From: Moraxella caprae DSM 19149
GTDB lineage: Bacteria; Pseudomonadota; Gammaproteobacteria; Pseudomonadales; Moraxellaceae
Assembly (NCBI RefSeq): GCF_000426885.1
Contig: NZ_AUGF01000025.1
Span: 1-44,431, forward strand
Direction: 5' to 3'
Length of the DNA: 44,431 nt
Positions 16,893-24,568 of this stretch are shown piece after piece. Under the pieces are notes generated by a model. That model had not been told where the DNA came from, searched no databases, and saw only the letters and a program-made list of their open reading frames with translations. A program made the translations under genes and the position numbers. Within the stretch, counting starts at the first letter, position 1. Every line of letters begins with the position of its first letter.

Positions 16893-17219
16893 TTAACCAG
16901 CATTTAATGCTTGGTGTAGCAAAAAGCCATACACTTGCCAGAGCTTTTCAAAGGCATTGTCGTAGGCAATGGCTTGACCTGTTTTTTCATCAAAATTATC
17001 AGCAGATGCACACACCGCTTCACCTGTAACCACAAAACCTGTTTTGGTGGTAATAGTGCAGTGCATTAGACGGTCGCCAATTTTGGTGTAGGTGGTTTTG
17101 CCCTCATCAATTTGGCTTTCCAAAAAGTCCTGTGATAGCTTTTTGTCATCAAGCTCTTTTTGGCTAAGTAGTCCTGAGTTGATACAGGCGATAGCAAGGG
17201 CGGATAGGAATTTGATCAT
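16893..17219 (-). CDS. Gp49/gp66-family phage protein
   Basis: 108 residues resembling the N4 gp49 / Sf6 gene 66 family: central TYTKIGDRLMHCTITTKTGFVVTGEAVCASADNFDEKTGQAIAYDNAFEKLWQVYGFLL, with the invariant-looking cysteines, the DNFDEKTGQ.IA..NA motif and the terminal Leu-rich helix. Function of the family is not established. It usually lies among early or structural phage genes; here it sits alone between capsid and tail tube genes, flanked by hairpins on both sides. Confidence 0.75.
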   Translation of the reverse strand: MIKFLSALAIACINSGLLSQKELDDKKLSQDFLESQIDEGKTTYTKIGDRLMHCTITTKTGFVVTGEAVCASADNFDEKTGQAIAYDNAFEKLWQVYGFLLHQALNAG

Positions 17220-17246
17220 GGTTACTCCTTTATCGATAAATTAGTT

Positions 17247-17274
17247 ATGTCGGCAAAACCGATTTCGCCGACAT
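17247..17274 (-). repeat. Intergenic hairpin after the capsid gene
   Basis: 8-bp perfect stem ATGTCGGC (17247-17254) / GCCGACAT (17267-17274). Sequence resembles the hairpin at 16860-16885. No U run follows on the minus strand, so it may set relative mRNA levels of capsid and downstream genes, not end transcription. Confidence 0.5.
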
Positions 17275-17279
17275 CACGA

Positions 17280-18272
17280 TTAGGTTAATTTAATGGTCTG
17301 CACAAGGTCAGGACGTAGCACCAGTGGCAGGGGGTTGGATTGGGCGTGTAGCTCCCAGCCTTTATCCATGCCCAGCTTTTCACGCATGGCGTAGTAAGCA
17401 AGGGCTTTGGTGTTTACCGTGGCGTTCATGTCCGCAGGAGCGTAGTATTCAAAGAATGCCCCTCGTGTCCCCAATGGCAGGATAATACCCTCATCATCGG
17501 CAAGTTTTAGCCCACTGTCAAACTCATCGGCATACACCACAAACTTAATGCCGTTATGGACAAATTCCACATCGGTATTGCCCTCACGATACAGCAGACC
17601 GTCTTGGTGGCGGGCGTAGTATTTCTCCACGCTTTGATGAGCGATGAGCGTATTCATAAACTCAGGCGACACCAAGCACAGATGACCTGTTACCGACTCG
17701 CCACGGCGTAGCTTGGCAATGTCTTGCTTGTAGCTGTTGATGAGCTTGGTAACTTGGGTGGTTGAATTAGACAGCTCCCAGTTAATCGTTTTGCGGGTCA
17801 TGCCAAACTCTTTGTAAATGTCGGTGATGACTGTTTTACCGTCTGAGTCTAGGATTTTGCCCTTTAATGCCCCCAAGCGTGCGTGTTCAATGGTGTAATC
17901 AATGTCCGCTTTCATGGCAAGCATTTTGTCATTAACCAGATCGGCAACGGCAAGCGTCTGATTTTGTGAACCAAAAGAGCGGATATTTTGCACGTCATCG
18001 GCTCGCACCACGTCATCTTTGACTAGGTGCATCATGTTAAAGGTTTTTGGGGCGTGGCGTTTTGATTGTACAGGGTCGCCCACACTACCACGGGGTGTGT
18101 TGGCAACCAGCGTTAAGATGTTCTCTTTACGCTCCACCGACACATGGGTCGTGGTTTTAAAGTCTTTTTTAAAGATACCCAAATCCCCCAAAATGGACGG
18201 GGTGGCAGGTAGCTCGTTAATGGCTTCGGTCAAAGACTCCACGCCAAAAATACGGTTATCAGATAAAGGCAT
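17280..18272 (-). CDS. Major capsid protein, lambda gpE family
   Basis: 330 residues, typical for the lambda E-like (phage_cap_E) family. Seen: N-terminal LTEAINELPATPSILGDLGIF; a MMHLVKDDVVRADDVQNIRSFG segment; AMKADIDYTIEHARLGALKGKILDSDG in the middle; and the C-terminal RGAFFEYYAPADMNATVNTKALAYYAMREK...GWELHAQSNPLPLVLRPDLV typical of this family. It builds the HK97-fold icosahedral shell. Mu itself uses gpT, so the head shell module here is lambda-like. Preceded by the decoration-like gene. Confidence 0.93.
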   Translation of the reverse strand: MPLSDNRIFGVESLTEAINELPATPSILGDLGIFKKDFKTTTHVSVERKENILTLVANTPRGSVGDPVQSKRHAPKTFNMMHLVKDDVVRADDVQNIRSFGSQNQTLAVADLVNDKMLAMKADIDYTIEHARLGALKGKILDSDGKTVITDIYKEFGMTRKTINWELSNSTTQVTKLINSYKQDIAKLRRGESVTGHLCLVSPEFMNTLIAHQSVEKYYARHQDGLLYREGNTDVEFVHNGIKFVVYADEFDSGLKLADDEGIILPLGTRGAFFEYYAPADMNATVNTKALAYYAMREKLGMDKGWELHAQSNPLPLVLRPDLVQTIKLT

Positions 18273-18326
18273 AAATACTCCTTAAAATGGGTTTAAATCA
18301 GGTTTAATCGGTCAAACGGACATCGG

Positions 18327-18686
18327 TCAAACGGACGCATCGGTGATTGGCTTACCGATGTATTTAATGCCGTATTCATCGCCTTGTTTGATAAAGGCAT
18401 CCACAGACGTTGCCACCGCCTTAATGTCGGCTTCTTTAATGACGGCTAGGTTAATCACGCAGTTATGCGGTTGTACCAGTACAAGCCCACTGGCATTTGT
18501 GTTTGACAGTGCCACAAGGGGCTTTTTTCGGATTGGGTGCTGAACTAATTGACCGATTTTGATGTTGTCCGCCTTGATGTTCTCACGGCTATGGCGGTCG
18601 GCTTCGGATTTTAGAATGTCGCCTATGGTGATGAGCGTGGTAGGCTCAGGGGTAGGGACGGCTGGGACTGATTGGGTGTCGGACAT
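18327..18686 (-). CDS. Head decoration protein, lambda gpD-like
   Basis: 119 residues with a Pro/Thr-rich N-terminal arm, then beta-rich sequence including NIKIGQLVQHPIRKKPLVALSNTNASGLVLVQPHN, which resembles the gpD fold (a value/state phrase followed by a GLVLV strand). It lies directly upstream of the E-like capsid gene, as D does before E in lambda. gpD trimers stabilise the expanded shell. The assignment rests on length, order and fold-like pattern; a Mu gpI-linked head protein is the alternative. Confidence 0.75.
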   Translation of the reverse strand: MSDTQSVPAVPTPEPTTLITIGDILKSEADRHSRENIKADNIKIGQLVQHPIRKKPLVALSNTNASGLVLVQPHNCVINLAVIKEADIKAVATSVDAFIKQGDEYGIKYIGKPITDASV

Positions 18687-18695
18687 GATAAACTC

Positions 18696-19130
18696 CTATT
18701 TGCGTGCTTTGGCGTTGGCAACCAATGGATTGGTTGGGGCTGGGTTGGCAGATTGTCCTGTGCCTGTGCCGTGTTGTTCGGACAGTAGGTACTCAGGCAA
18801 GCCCTGCTTGGGAGCAGACAGCGAGCCAATCATGGTTTTGGCTTTGTCTGTATCAAGCGACAACAGCACCTGCACGGTTGCGTTATCAATGCCTTGCCAG
18901 TCGCCTTTGTTGTCTTTGGTAAAGCCTTTTTGTGATAGCTGAGCTTCAATCTCGGCAGTTTTGGCTTGTTCGTCTGCTTTGGCTTTTTGTGCTTTTAGCT
19001 CATCTCTTTCTTTGGTCAGCTCTTGAACTTGCTCGGTCAGCTCTTGCACTTGGTTGGTAAGCTCAGTCATGCGTGCCAAAACCGCTTCATCAACAGTTCC
19101 GCTTTTTTGGGGTGGGTTTGGATTGCTCAT
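18696..19130 (-). CDS. Nested scaffold protein from an internal start
   Basis: Inside the protease gene an in-frame ATG at 19130 (MSNPNPPQKSG...) has AAGGAAAATGCA upstream. The product (144 residues) would be the coiled-coil scaffold without the protease domain, as Mu gpZ is made within gene I and lambda Nu3 within C. The start codon and ribosome site are seen; production of the short form is inferred. Confidence 0.75.
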   Translation of the reverse strand: MSNPNPPQKSGTVDEAVLARMTELTNQVQELTEQVQELTKERDELKAQKAKADEQAKTAEIEAQLSQKGFTKDNKGDWQGIDNATVQVLLSLDTDKAKTMIGSLSAPKQGLPEYLLSEQHGTGTGQSANPAPTNPLVANAKARK

Positions 19131-19652
19131 TGCATTTTCCTTTTGGTTGTGGGTTTGGGATAAAATCATCGCCATGGTCTGATTGTCCACGCCTGTGGGC
19201 GTAAAAGACACTTCCGACACTCGGCATTTTCTTAAAATGGTAATCTCGCCCGTCAGCGTCTGCCCATTGACCACCGCCGTCTGTCCATGCGACAGCTTCT
19301 CTTCGTAGTCGGCGATGATGTGGACGGACATCTGGAATGGAAAGCCGTCATCAGACTCACGGGCTAAGGCTTGTCCATGCTCGTTATCTAGTAACTCACC
19401 TTTGATGATGAGCTGATTGTCAGCCACAGACAGCACGCCAAAGCCCACTCGCTTGTCTCGGTCGTGGAGCAATAAAGCAGGCACTTTGTCAGCAAAAGTG
19501 ATGTCAGATAAATCAGCAATGGCACGCACGCCATGATACACAAAGGGCTTGCCACTGTTGGCAATGCCATTAAAGGTGCGTTTGACTGCCTTGTCCGTTT
19601 GGTTGGCAGGGGCAATCGTAGCAGGGGTGGTCTCGGTGAGTAGGTAGTGCAT
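18696..19652 (-). CDS. Phage head maturation protease with fused scaffold (Mu gpI-like)
   Basis: About 318 residues. The N-terminal ~170 form the Mu gpI-type protease: FNGIANSGKPFVYHG...VPALLLHDRDKRVGFGVL and FPFQMSVHIIADYEE, ending VSEVSFTPTGVDNQTMAMIL. The remaining part is a coiled-coil scaffold (LTNQVQELTEQVQELTKERDELKAQ). The protease cleaves the scaffold and head proteins during assembly. The ATG at 19652 with AAGG 7 nt upstream is preferred over a TTG at 19670. It is the first gene of the head operon, 55 bp behind late element copy 2. A nested in-frame start yields scaffold alone. Confidence 0.9.
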   Translation of the reverse strand: MHYLLTETTPATIAPANQTDKAVKRTFNGIANSGKPFVYHGVRAIADLSDITFADKVPALLLHDRDKRVGFGVLSVADNQLIIKGELLDNEHGQALARESDDGFPFQMSVHIIADYEEKLSHGQTAVVNGQTLTGEITILRKCRVSEVSFTPTGVDNQTMAMILSQTHNQKENAMSNPNPPQKSGTVDEAVLARMTELTNQVQELTEQVQELTKERDELKAQKAKADEQAKTAEIEAQLSQKGFTKDNKGDWQGIDNATVQVLLSLDTDKAKTMIGSLSAPKQGLPEYLLSEQHGTGTGQSANPAPTNPLVANAKARK

Positions 19653-19706
19653 GGTCGCCTTATATGTCAATTTTTCGGCGATTATGACAGATGGCAGTAG
19701 GGGCGA

Positions 19707-19726
19707 TAAGATGACGGGGTTCAGGG
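19707..19726 (-). promoter_or_regulatory. Late-promoter element copy 2 (protease/head operon)
   Basis: Exact copy of the 20-base late element, 55 bp upstream of the protease ATG. Unlike the other two copies it is not followed by an SD-sequestering AAGGGG hairpin. Confidence 0.7.
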
Positions 19727-20077
19727 ATTGTATTTAAACCGCCCTAAAAGAGCGTTTAAACCTGTTTAAATCAAGGGTTACAGCCGATTTTGGCGGAGTG
19801 AATGGAGCCCTATTTTGCCAAAAAATGGTGGTTTGGCGGTAGGTATAGACAGCCCAAAAAGACAGGCACGCCCCATAAGCGATTTTAAGGGGGTTTTTGG
19901 CGTGATAAAATTGACGTGGTGCAATGGGTGCAAAAATTTTATTCCAACAAATTTAAAGGGGTTACAGCAAAATTTAAACGCTATCTTTGGGGTAGGTTTT
20001 GGCGGTGGGGTCAAAAAATCATAAAAAATCCCCAATTTGGGGGTGGGTTCAAAAGTAGGGCTTTGGATTCACCCTTG
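19727..20077. other. Gap with repeats, no confident gene
   Basis: About 350 bp. It holds a cluster of TTTAAAC-type sequences (19733-19770) also found near 37690-37715, and terminator-like GC-rich runs. Open frames exist on both strands (for example 19815-20024 plus) but lack recognisable families and good ribosome sites, so none is called. Confidence 0.5.
20016..20042 (-). terminator. Terminator after the MuF-immunity operon
   Basis: On the minus strand CCCCAAATTGGGG (20042-20030) is followed by ATTTTTTATGATTTTTT. It lies downstream of the small genes at 20312-20835 and upstream of the next late element, so it separates two late transcription units. Confidence 0.55.
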
Positions 20078-20115
20078 TGCTATAATAAAAAACGCCCTAT
20101 GTGTCAGATAGGGCG
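20078..20115 (+). promoter_or_regulatory. Extended -10 promoter and leader hairpin
   Basis: TGCTATAAT (20078-20086) is a consensus extended -10, on the plus strand, against the late operon. The RNA would start near 20092 with an 8-bp hairpin CGCCCTAT (20093-20100) / ATAGGGCG (20108-20115), then the ribosome site of the small gene at 20143. Confidence 0.75.
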
Positions 20116-20142
20116 GTCATTGCAAAGAACAACGGAGAACTT

Positions 20143-20331
20143 ATGTCAAATCATCCAGACACCAACGAAACCAACAAGCACATCGCCTTAGAGCTTACCA
20201 AACTCGTTATTAATAACCCACAATCACAAAACAATCTAAGACTCACCAAAGAGCTAAAAGATAATCCAAAAGATTGTATTGTTACGATATATCTTGATGT
20301 TTTGGGGGTGCTTAACGCTCATAAAGCCTAA
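20143..20331 (+). CDS. Small lysogenically expressed (moron-type) protein
   Basis: 62 residues starting MSNHPDTNETNKHIALELTKLV, with GGAG 7 nt before the ATG. Hydrophilic, mostly helical, no membrane segment, family not recognised. It has its own consensus extended -10 promoter and points against the late operon, so it should be expressed in the lysogen. Its 3' end overlaps the convergent gene at 20312 by 20 bp. It lies next to the MuF toxin-immunity cluster; a link to immunity or host fitness is speculation from position. Confidence 0.65.
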   Translation: MSNHPDTNETNKHIALELTKLVINNPQSQNNLRLTKELKDNPKDCIVTIYLDVLGVLNAHKA

Positions 20332-20509
20332 AATCATCTTGGTTATCTAGCATTTTAAACAAACTTTCATTACTGGGTACATAGCCTGTCGTTAGGCAGT
20401 CGGCAATGATTTTGGCTTGTTTGAATGCTAGATACAGACTACCAATATCGCCATTATAAATGCTCAAAAAAATCTGCTTTATTAACTCTTTTTCTATATT
20501 CATCATCAC
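20312..20509 (-). CDS. Small gene behind the putative immunity gene
   Basis: 65 residues, MMMNIEKELIKQIFLSIYNGDIGSLYLAFKQAKIIADCLTTG..., helical, cytosolic, family unknown. Its ATG overlaps the stop of the 109-codon gene by 4 bp (ATGA), so it is translationally coupled. It may be a second immunity or accessory protein for the MuF C-terminal toxin. Convergent overlap with the plus-strand gene at 20143-20331. Confidence 0.65.
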   Translation of the reverse strand: MMMNIEKELIKQIFLSIYNGDIGSLYLAFKQAKIIADCLTTGYVPSNESLFKMLDNQDDFRLYER

Positions 20510-20835
20510 ACCTTTTTAAAACGTGGGTCGGCTTGCATTTTTTGCAAAATCTCTAGCATAAAGGGTTTTAGGTCTTGATTGTCAGATTTTTGGATAAGCC
20601 CATAAGCCTGCATAAAAATATCGCTAGGCAGGTCATTTAACGATTGACTTTCTGCAATATTCCACCACAACTGATAATCTACCCCCCACTCATTGTCGCC
20701 TTGTTTTGCCATACTGTTTGAGATAGGGTCAAGCAACAAGTCAAATAAAAACTTACCAGAGCGGTCATCTAAATCTATCGCAAGGTTTTCTGTCTTATCC
20801 GAGTGGTTATATTCGTTAATGTATAACATTGTCAT
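20506..20835 (-). CDS. Putative immunity protein for the MuF toxin domain
   Basis: 109 residues, acidic, soluble, no signal peptide: MTMLYINEYNHSDKTENLAIDLDDRSGKFLFDLLLDP...FKKV. Family not recognised. The ATG is 5 bp after the MuF stop and its ribosome site GGAG lies within the last toxin codons, so expression is coupled. A small acidic cytosolic protein directly behind a toxin-bearing C-terminus is the standard layout of polymorphic toxin immunity genes. The role is inferred from context. Confidence 0.65.
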   Translation of the reverse strand: MTMLYINEYNHSDKTENLAIDLDDRSGKFLFDLLLDPISNSMAKQGDNEWGVDYQLWWNIAESQSLNDLPSDIFMQAYGLIQKSDNQDLKPFMLEILQKMQADPRFKKV

Positions 20836-20840
20836 GATGA

Positions 20841-22181
20841 TTACTCCACAACAAACACAATCTGTTTTTGTTTTTCTTTGGGTAATGATAGCACATAAGC
20901 GATGATTTTTGTAGCAATTCTTGCATCTGCTTTGCGTAAATCCATTGGTACAATATCTGCCTTCAATAAATGTTCATCTATCGTGTCTTTAACCCTATCC
21001 CAAGCATCAGCATGGCGTTTTTTCTTGCTTTCAAAAATTTGGTAAGCCATTTCTTTTGCTTGCGTGTTGTCAAAGGCAAATAAAAAATCAATCGTTACCC
21101 AGTCTTTGGGTTCGCTGTCTTTGGCAATTACGGCATAGTCTGCGGATTTTGGCGTGCCTGTTTTTTCATTTGATAACATGACTTTGTGAATATTAGGGTC
21201 AAATCGCACGAGCTCTACATCAAACTTTTGTTGCCATTCATCTGCCACCATACCCTCAAAAGGTCGTGTACTGCCATTTAACTCTTGTTCAAGTCTTAAT
21301 TTTTCAGACTCACGATAGACAATGCCACCAAAATCTGCTGTTTGTACAAATCCTGTCTGTGTTGCATAGCTTACCATAAATGATTTTAGGGCAGTTTGTG
21401 CATCAAGCCCAAACGCCAACCCATGCTTATCCTCTGCTAGCTTCAAAAGAGCCGTCAGCCTATCATGATTATGATTAAAGCTAAAATGCACACCCTTTGG
21501 CACACTCATCATCTCGCCTGTTAGGGGGTGTTTGACCTGCTCCATGTCAATGTCATAGACGATGCCTTTTTCGGCTTGCTCATTTAGGATTTTTTCGGCA
21601 CGGGTTTTGGTAAGCTGTTTGACCCAGCATTTGCACCCAAAGCTATTGGGGGGCATGATACTTGCCCAAATGGGGTCGTCCACAGGGCGTACCATGTCAT
21701 AAAACTGCTTATGTTCGTCTCGCTTGTTGGTGGACACGCTTGGCATATATTGCAGATAAGGCAATAGCTCCTTGGTACGCTGTATGCGTTCCCATTGTCC
21801 GCCTGCATAAGCGGTGGCTTTGTTGGTGTGGTAAATGGTACGCAGACGATGACCCAGATGTTTTTGATAATCTCTAAACGTCTCTTTGTCATCGTCCACG
21901 TTGTCATTTTTAAAAGTCGGAGCAAGCCAGCCTTTTGCCATAAGGTACGGTCTAAGCTGTTTTTTAAAATCGGAAAAACTGGTGCCGTTCTCTATCGCCT
22001 GCTTCATCGCCTTGTGGACTTCGGTTAGCATGTCCTTATCAGCGATACGAGCCACGGTAAAGGCTAAGGCGTGTTCATACGCTGTTAATTCTGCATGGTG
22101 CTGAGTAGTCAGTAGGACTTTACCACCAAAGCTGGCAGTGGCGTCTTTGTTTGGCAGTCGCTCATGGTTAATCTCTGGCAT
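20841..22181 (-). CDS. MuF-type minor head protein with C-terminal toxin-like domain
   Basis: 446 residues. Residues ~110-200 are the MuF (gp30-like) core: LRTIYHTNKATAYAGGQWERIQR...YDMVRPVDDPIWASIMPPNSFGCKCWVKQLT. After a linker, residues ~330-446 form an extra domain with VELVRFDPNIHKVML, TGTPKSADYAVIAKD, DWVTIDFLFAFDN and a C-terminal IVFVVE strand, reminiscent of nuclease folds in CDI-type toxins, but I cannot assign a family. MuF proteins sit in the portal region and are injected with DNA. MuF proteins carrying variable toxin tips with downstream immunity genes are a known class in temperate phages; here two small coupled genes follow. Confidence 0.85.
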   Translation of the reverse strand: MPEINHERLPNKDATASFGGKVLLTTQHHAELTAYEHALAFTVARIADKDMLTEVHKAMKQAIENGTSFSDFKKQLRPYLMAKGWLAPTFKNDNVDDDKETFRDYQKHLGHRLRTIYHTNKATAYAGGQWERIQRTKELLPYLQYMPSVSTNKRDEHKQFYDMVRPVDDPIWASIMPPNSFGCKCWVKQLTKTRAEKILNEQAEKGIVYDIDMEQVKHPLTGEMMSVPKGVHFSFNHNHDRLTALLKLAEDKHGLAFGLDAQTALKSFMVSYATQTGFVQTADFGGIVYRESEKLRLEQELNGSTRPFEGMVADEWQQKFDVELVRFDPNIHKVMLSNEKTGTPKSADYAVIAKDSEPKDWVTIDFLFAFDNTQAKEMAYQIFESKKKRHADAWDRVKDTIDEHLLKADIVPMDLRKADARIATKIIAYVLSLPKEKQKQIVFVVE

Positions 22182-22182
22182 A

Positions 22183-23685
22183 TCACACCCCCGTCTGCCC
22201 GTCTTGGTTGCTCTTGCCTGTCAAGCCGTCCACATAAGCTGTTAAGTTTTGTCTGGCAAGCTCATCTACAAAGTCATCATCAGTCAAATCAAGATTTTCA
22301 AGCCTTTTTTGGAACGTTGCAAAGTCGTCCACGTCTTTAACCAATGCCAGCAACTTTTCGCCCTTGTTATTGGCAATCTTAATCTGTCTATCACTCAATG
22401 GCTCATCGTCATGGTCGTGGCTTGTATCAGCGTGGGTATCGGACAGTAGCATGGATAACGGCATATTCTGTGGCTCGGTGGCAGGGCTAGGCTCTACAAT
22501 TTTAAAATGATGCTCTTCAAAGCCCACCACGTCTTTGTAGTAGTCCGATGTTAAAACTATCGTCCCTGTGTCCAGATACAGCTTATCTCGCTCGGCTCGC
22601 ATCTTATCCACCGCTTTCTCGTTTTTCCAGTCAAACCACACCTGCCCACCCGACACAAGGGGCGTGCCGTAGTAGGCATTGACCGCTATCATGGCAGTTA
22701 GGGCGTGATTTATCGCTTCTTTGGTCAGCTCTAAGTATGTGCCAATGCGGTCAATGCGGGTCTTGTCGTCTGTCTCTTGCGATGCACGGCTGCCGCTAGA
22801 TAGCTCAGACGTTTTAACACGTCCTAATAGGAGCTTTTGGATGCGGCTGTTTGCCATGCGCTCTGCCATTTCAAATGCCGAACCGTCCGCACTTAGCTGA
22901 TGAATGTTAATGTCATCATCTGCCCCAATACCAGTCGCCCCGCCATTGATAAACTCAAACAGCCTAGCGGTAAAGCTCTCAATCATGCTAAATCCGCCTT
23001 GCTTACCCACGACATAGGGCTGGGCGTAGCGTTTGATAAACTGCCCCAAAAACGCCCAATTTTTACCACGCAGTAGTACGGACGGATACGCCTTGATAAT
23101 CATCATCTGTCCCATAGGACGGGCAGGACTGGCTCTGTGGGTTAGCACCAAGTTTTTGACGGCGGTATTTATTGGTTCATCACGCCCATGGTCATCAAAC
23201 AGCACCGTGCCGTCTCTTTTAAATTTATAATGCCCAAGCTCGCCCTCACGGTTTAGCACCTTATCAATGACAATCCGCCCCTTGTCATCGTGTTTATAGA
23301 CGTATTCGGCGATGGCATGTCCGTTCCATTTGGCAAGCATGGCAAGCTCGGCAAAGGTCTTGATGTGGGGTGTTACCCATTTGATAAGCTCGTTTTGGGT
23401 GTCCTCATCTAGTGTGTCGCCCCACAGCACAAAGGGCGTGGCTCTGATGGCACTCTCAATATCCTCACGGCAGGACTCTATCTCATCATCATTTAGGATA
23501 GTGTCTAATATCTGGATGCGTGATTTGCCCGTCTGTGCGATGAGCCTAGCCAAGCTCTCGTCTGTCGTCTCACTGGCAAAATCATCAAAGGCGGTGTTAA
23601 TCGCCCTAAACAGTACCGTTTTATCAAAAGGCTTGGTCTCTTTTGGGGTGGTTTTGCTTTTGAGTTTATTTAGTAGTCCCAACAT
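22183..23685 (-). CDS. Portal protein, DUF935 family (Mu gp29-like)
   Basis: About 500 residues from the ATG at 23685 (MLGLLNKLKSKTTPKETKPFD); the open frame extends upstream into the previous gene, but the ATG one base after that gene's stop is the natural start. DUF935 features seen: LWGDTLDEDTQNELIKWVTPHIKTFAELAMLAKWNGHAIAEYVY; a GRVKTSELSSGSRASQETDDKTRIDRI block; and TPLVSGGQVWFDWKNEKAVDKMRAERDKLYLDTG. It forms the dodecameric DNA channel at the head vertex. Next gene downstream is the MuF protein, as in Mu. Confidence 0.93.
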   Translation of the reverse strand: MLGLLNKLKSKTTPKETKPFDKTVLFRAINTAFDDFASETTDESLARLIAQTGKSRIQILDTILNDDEIESCREDIESAIRATPFVLWGDTLDEDTQNELIKWVTPHIKTFAELAMLAKWNGHAIAEYVYKHDDKGRIVIDKVLNREGELGHYKFKRDGTVLFDDHGRDEPINTAVKNLVLTHRASPARPMGQMMIIKAYPSVLLRGKNWAFLGQFIKRYAQPYVVGKQGGFSMIESFTARLFEFINGGATGIGADDDINIHQLSADGSAFEMAERMANSRIQKLLLGRVKTSELSSGSRASQETDDKTRIDRIGTYLELTKEAINHALTAMIAVNAYYGTPLVSGGQVWFDWKNEKAVDKMRAERDKLYLDTGTIVLTSDYYKDVVGFEEHHFKIVEPSPATEPQNMPLSMLLSDTHADTSHDHDDEPLSDRQIKIANNKGEKLLALVKDVDDFATFQKRLENLDLTDDDFVDELARQNLTAYVDGLTGKSNQDGQTGV

Positions 23686-23686
23686 A

Positions 23687-24148
23687 TCAGTCCCCCATGA
23701 CAGCCACGGTGGTGGTAAAACGGAGTGGGAATAGGGCATAATTTTTAAAATACCGCACCGCCAAGGCTTGTTTTTGCACAAAAGGCGATAAGGTCAAGGC
23801 TCGTCCGTCCTGCTCAGGCTCGTAGCCTTGCAAGGCTTTGCAAATGGCGGTCAGGCTCGCCCCCACGCCATCCATGCGTGGGCGTGGGTTGTACTGCTGT
23901 TTGGCAAGTATCAGCGTAAAGCCCAGCTCCATGACCTGCTCACGCCCATTATTGTTGGAGTCGGTTGGACTCATGCCGTCAAAGATGACATAGACCGCCC
24001 CGTCTAGTGGGGCAACGGTTTGGCTGTCTATTTCGGCAAGCTCTTTAATCTCTTGGACTTTTTTAACCTGTGGTATCGTGCCAATACGGTCAAGCAAGGC
24101 AGGATAGCACACCAAAAAATCATCATGCCAAAGGGGGTGGTTTTTCAT
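23687..24148 (-). CDS. Gp37-like phage protein
   Basis: 153 residues from the ATG at 24148 (MKNHPLWHDDFLVCYPALLDRIG), with AAGGACAATCCC upstream. It has the pattern of Mu gp37-like proteins: DGAVYVIFDGMSP..., a VMELGFTLILAKQQYNPRP strand and a C-terminal ALFPLRFTTTVAV. A tail-terminator or head-tail joining role is plausible by fold resemblance. It lies between the gpG-like gene and the portal, an order shifted relative to Mu. An upstream in-frame ATG at 24205 would overlap the plus-strand promoter and is less likely. Confidence 0.7.
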   Translation of the reverse strand: MKNHPLWHDDFLVCYPALLDRIGTIPQVKKVQEIKELAEIDSQTVAPLDGAVYVIFDGMSPTDSNNNGREQVMELGFTLILAKQQYNPRPRMDGVGASLTAICKALQGYEPEQDGRALTLSPFVQKQALAVRYFKNYALFPLRFTTTVAVMGD

Positions 24149-24180
24149 GGGATTGTCCTTATAAAATTGGGCGACTGTTT

Positions 24181-24189
24181 TGCTATAAT
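24181..24189 (+). promoter_or_regulatory. Extended -10 promoter on the plus strand
   Basis: TGCTATAAT, identical to the element at 20078 and 36025. No good -35 hexamer. It points at the membrane-protein gene starting near 24233 and against the late operon. Confidence 0.65.
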
Positions 24190-24232
24190 GGGTGTTTTGT
24201 CTCATTTAAGGGTTTGACATGGATAATTTTGG

Positions 24233-24562
24233 TTGTTCTCGGCACTCTTTGCTGTGTTTGTGAGCAATTTGGACAAATTCGCCCCGCAGGTTTACATGCT
24301 ATTAAAGACGGCACTGATGAGTAATGCAGTCGCACTCCTATTTGGCACAGTCGCTTTATACGGCGAAGTGAGCACTGCCAATCGTCTTCTGAGAGCTCTT
24401 GTGATGTCCTATACAGGTAATGCACAGGAAAAAAATGTCGCCTCATATCACGGTAAAATCGTCGTTCCATTAAGCCCCATTTACTCTTTTTGTGAAAAAG
24501 CCAGTTACGCTTTTTTGGTAATAGCGTTTGGGTGCTTAACAGTTCTTGTGTGGTTTTTATAG
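24233..24562 (+). CDS. Divergent small membrane protein (moron-type)
   Basis: 109 residues starting with TTG, no in-frame ATG near. At least three hydrophobic segments: residues ~1-12, ~22-42 and ~88-109 (FCEKASYAFLVIAFGCLTVLVWFL). Family not recognised. It sits on the opposite strand inside the late head operon, with its own extended -10 promoter. This placement suggests expression in the lysogen, for example in superinfection exclusion or surface change; that is inference. The convergent late gene ends 7 bp away. The TTG start is uncertain; GTG at 24248 is an alternative. Confidence 0.6.
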   Translation: MFSALFAVFVSNLDKFAPQVYMLLKTALMSNAVALLFGTVALYGEVSTANRLLRALVMSYTGNAQEKNVASYHGKIVVPLSPIYSFCEKASYAFLVIAFGCLTVLVWFL

Positions 24563-24568
24563 TCATGG

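Noticed and set aside
19778-20035. Overlapping open frames on both strands in the gap right of the protease
   Set aside because: No family, no good ribosome sites, and the stretch is filled with GC-run terminators and repeats.
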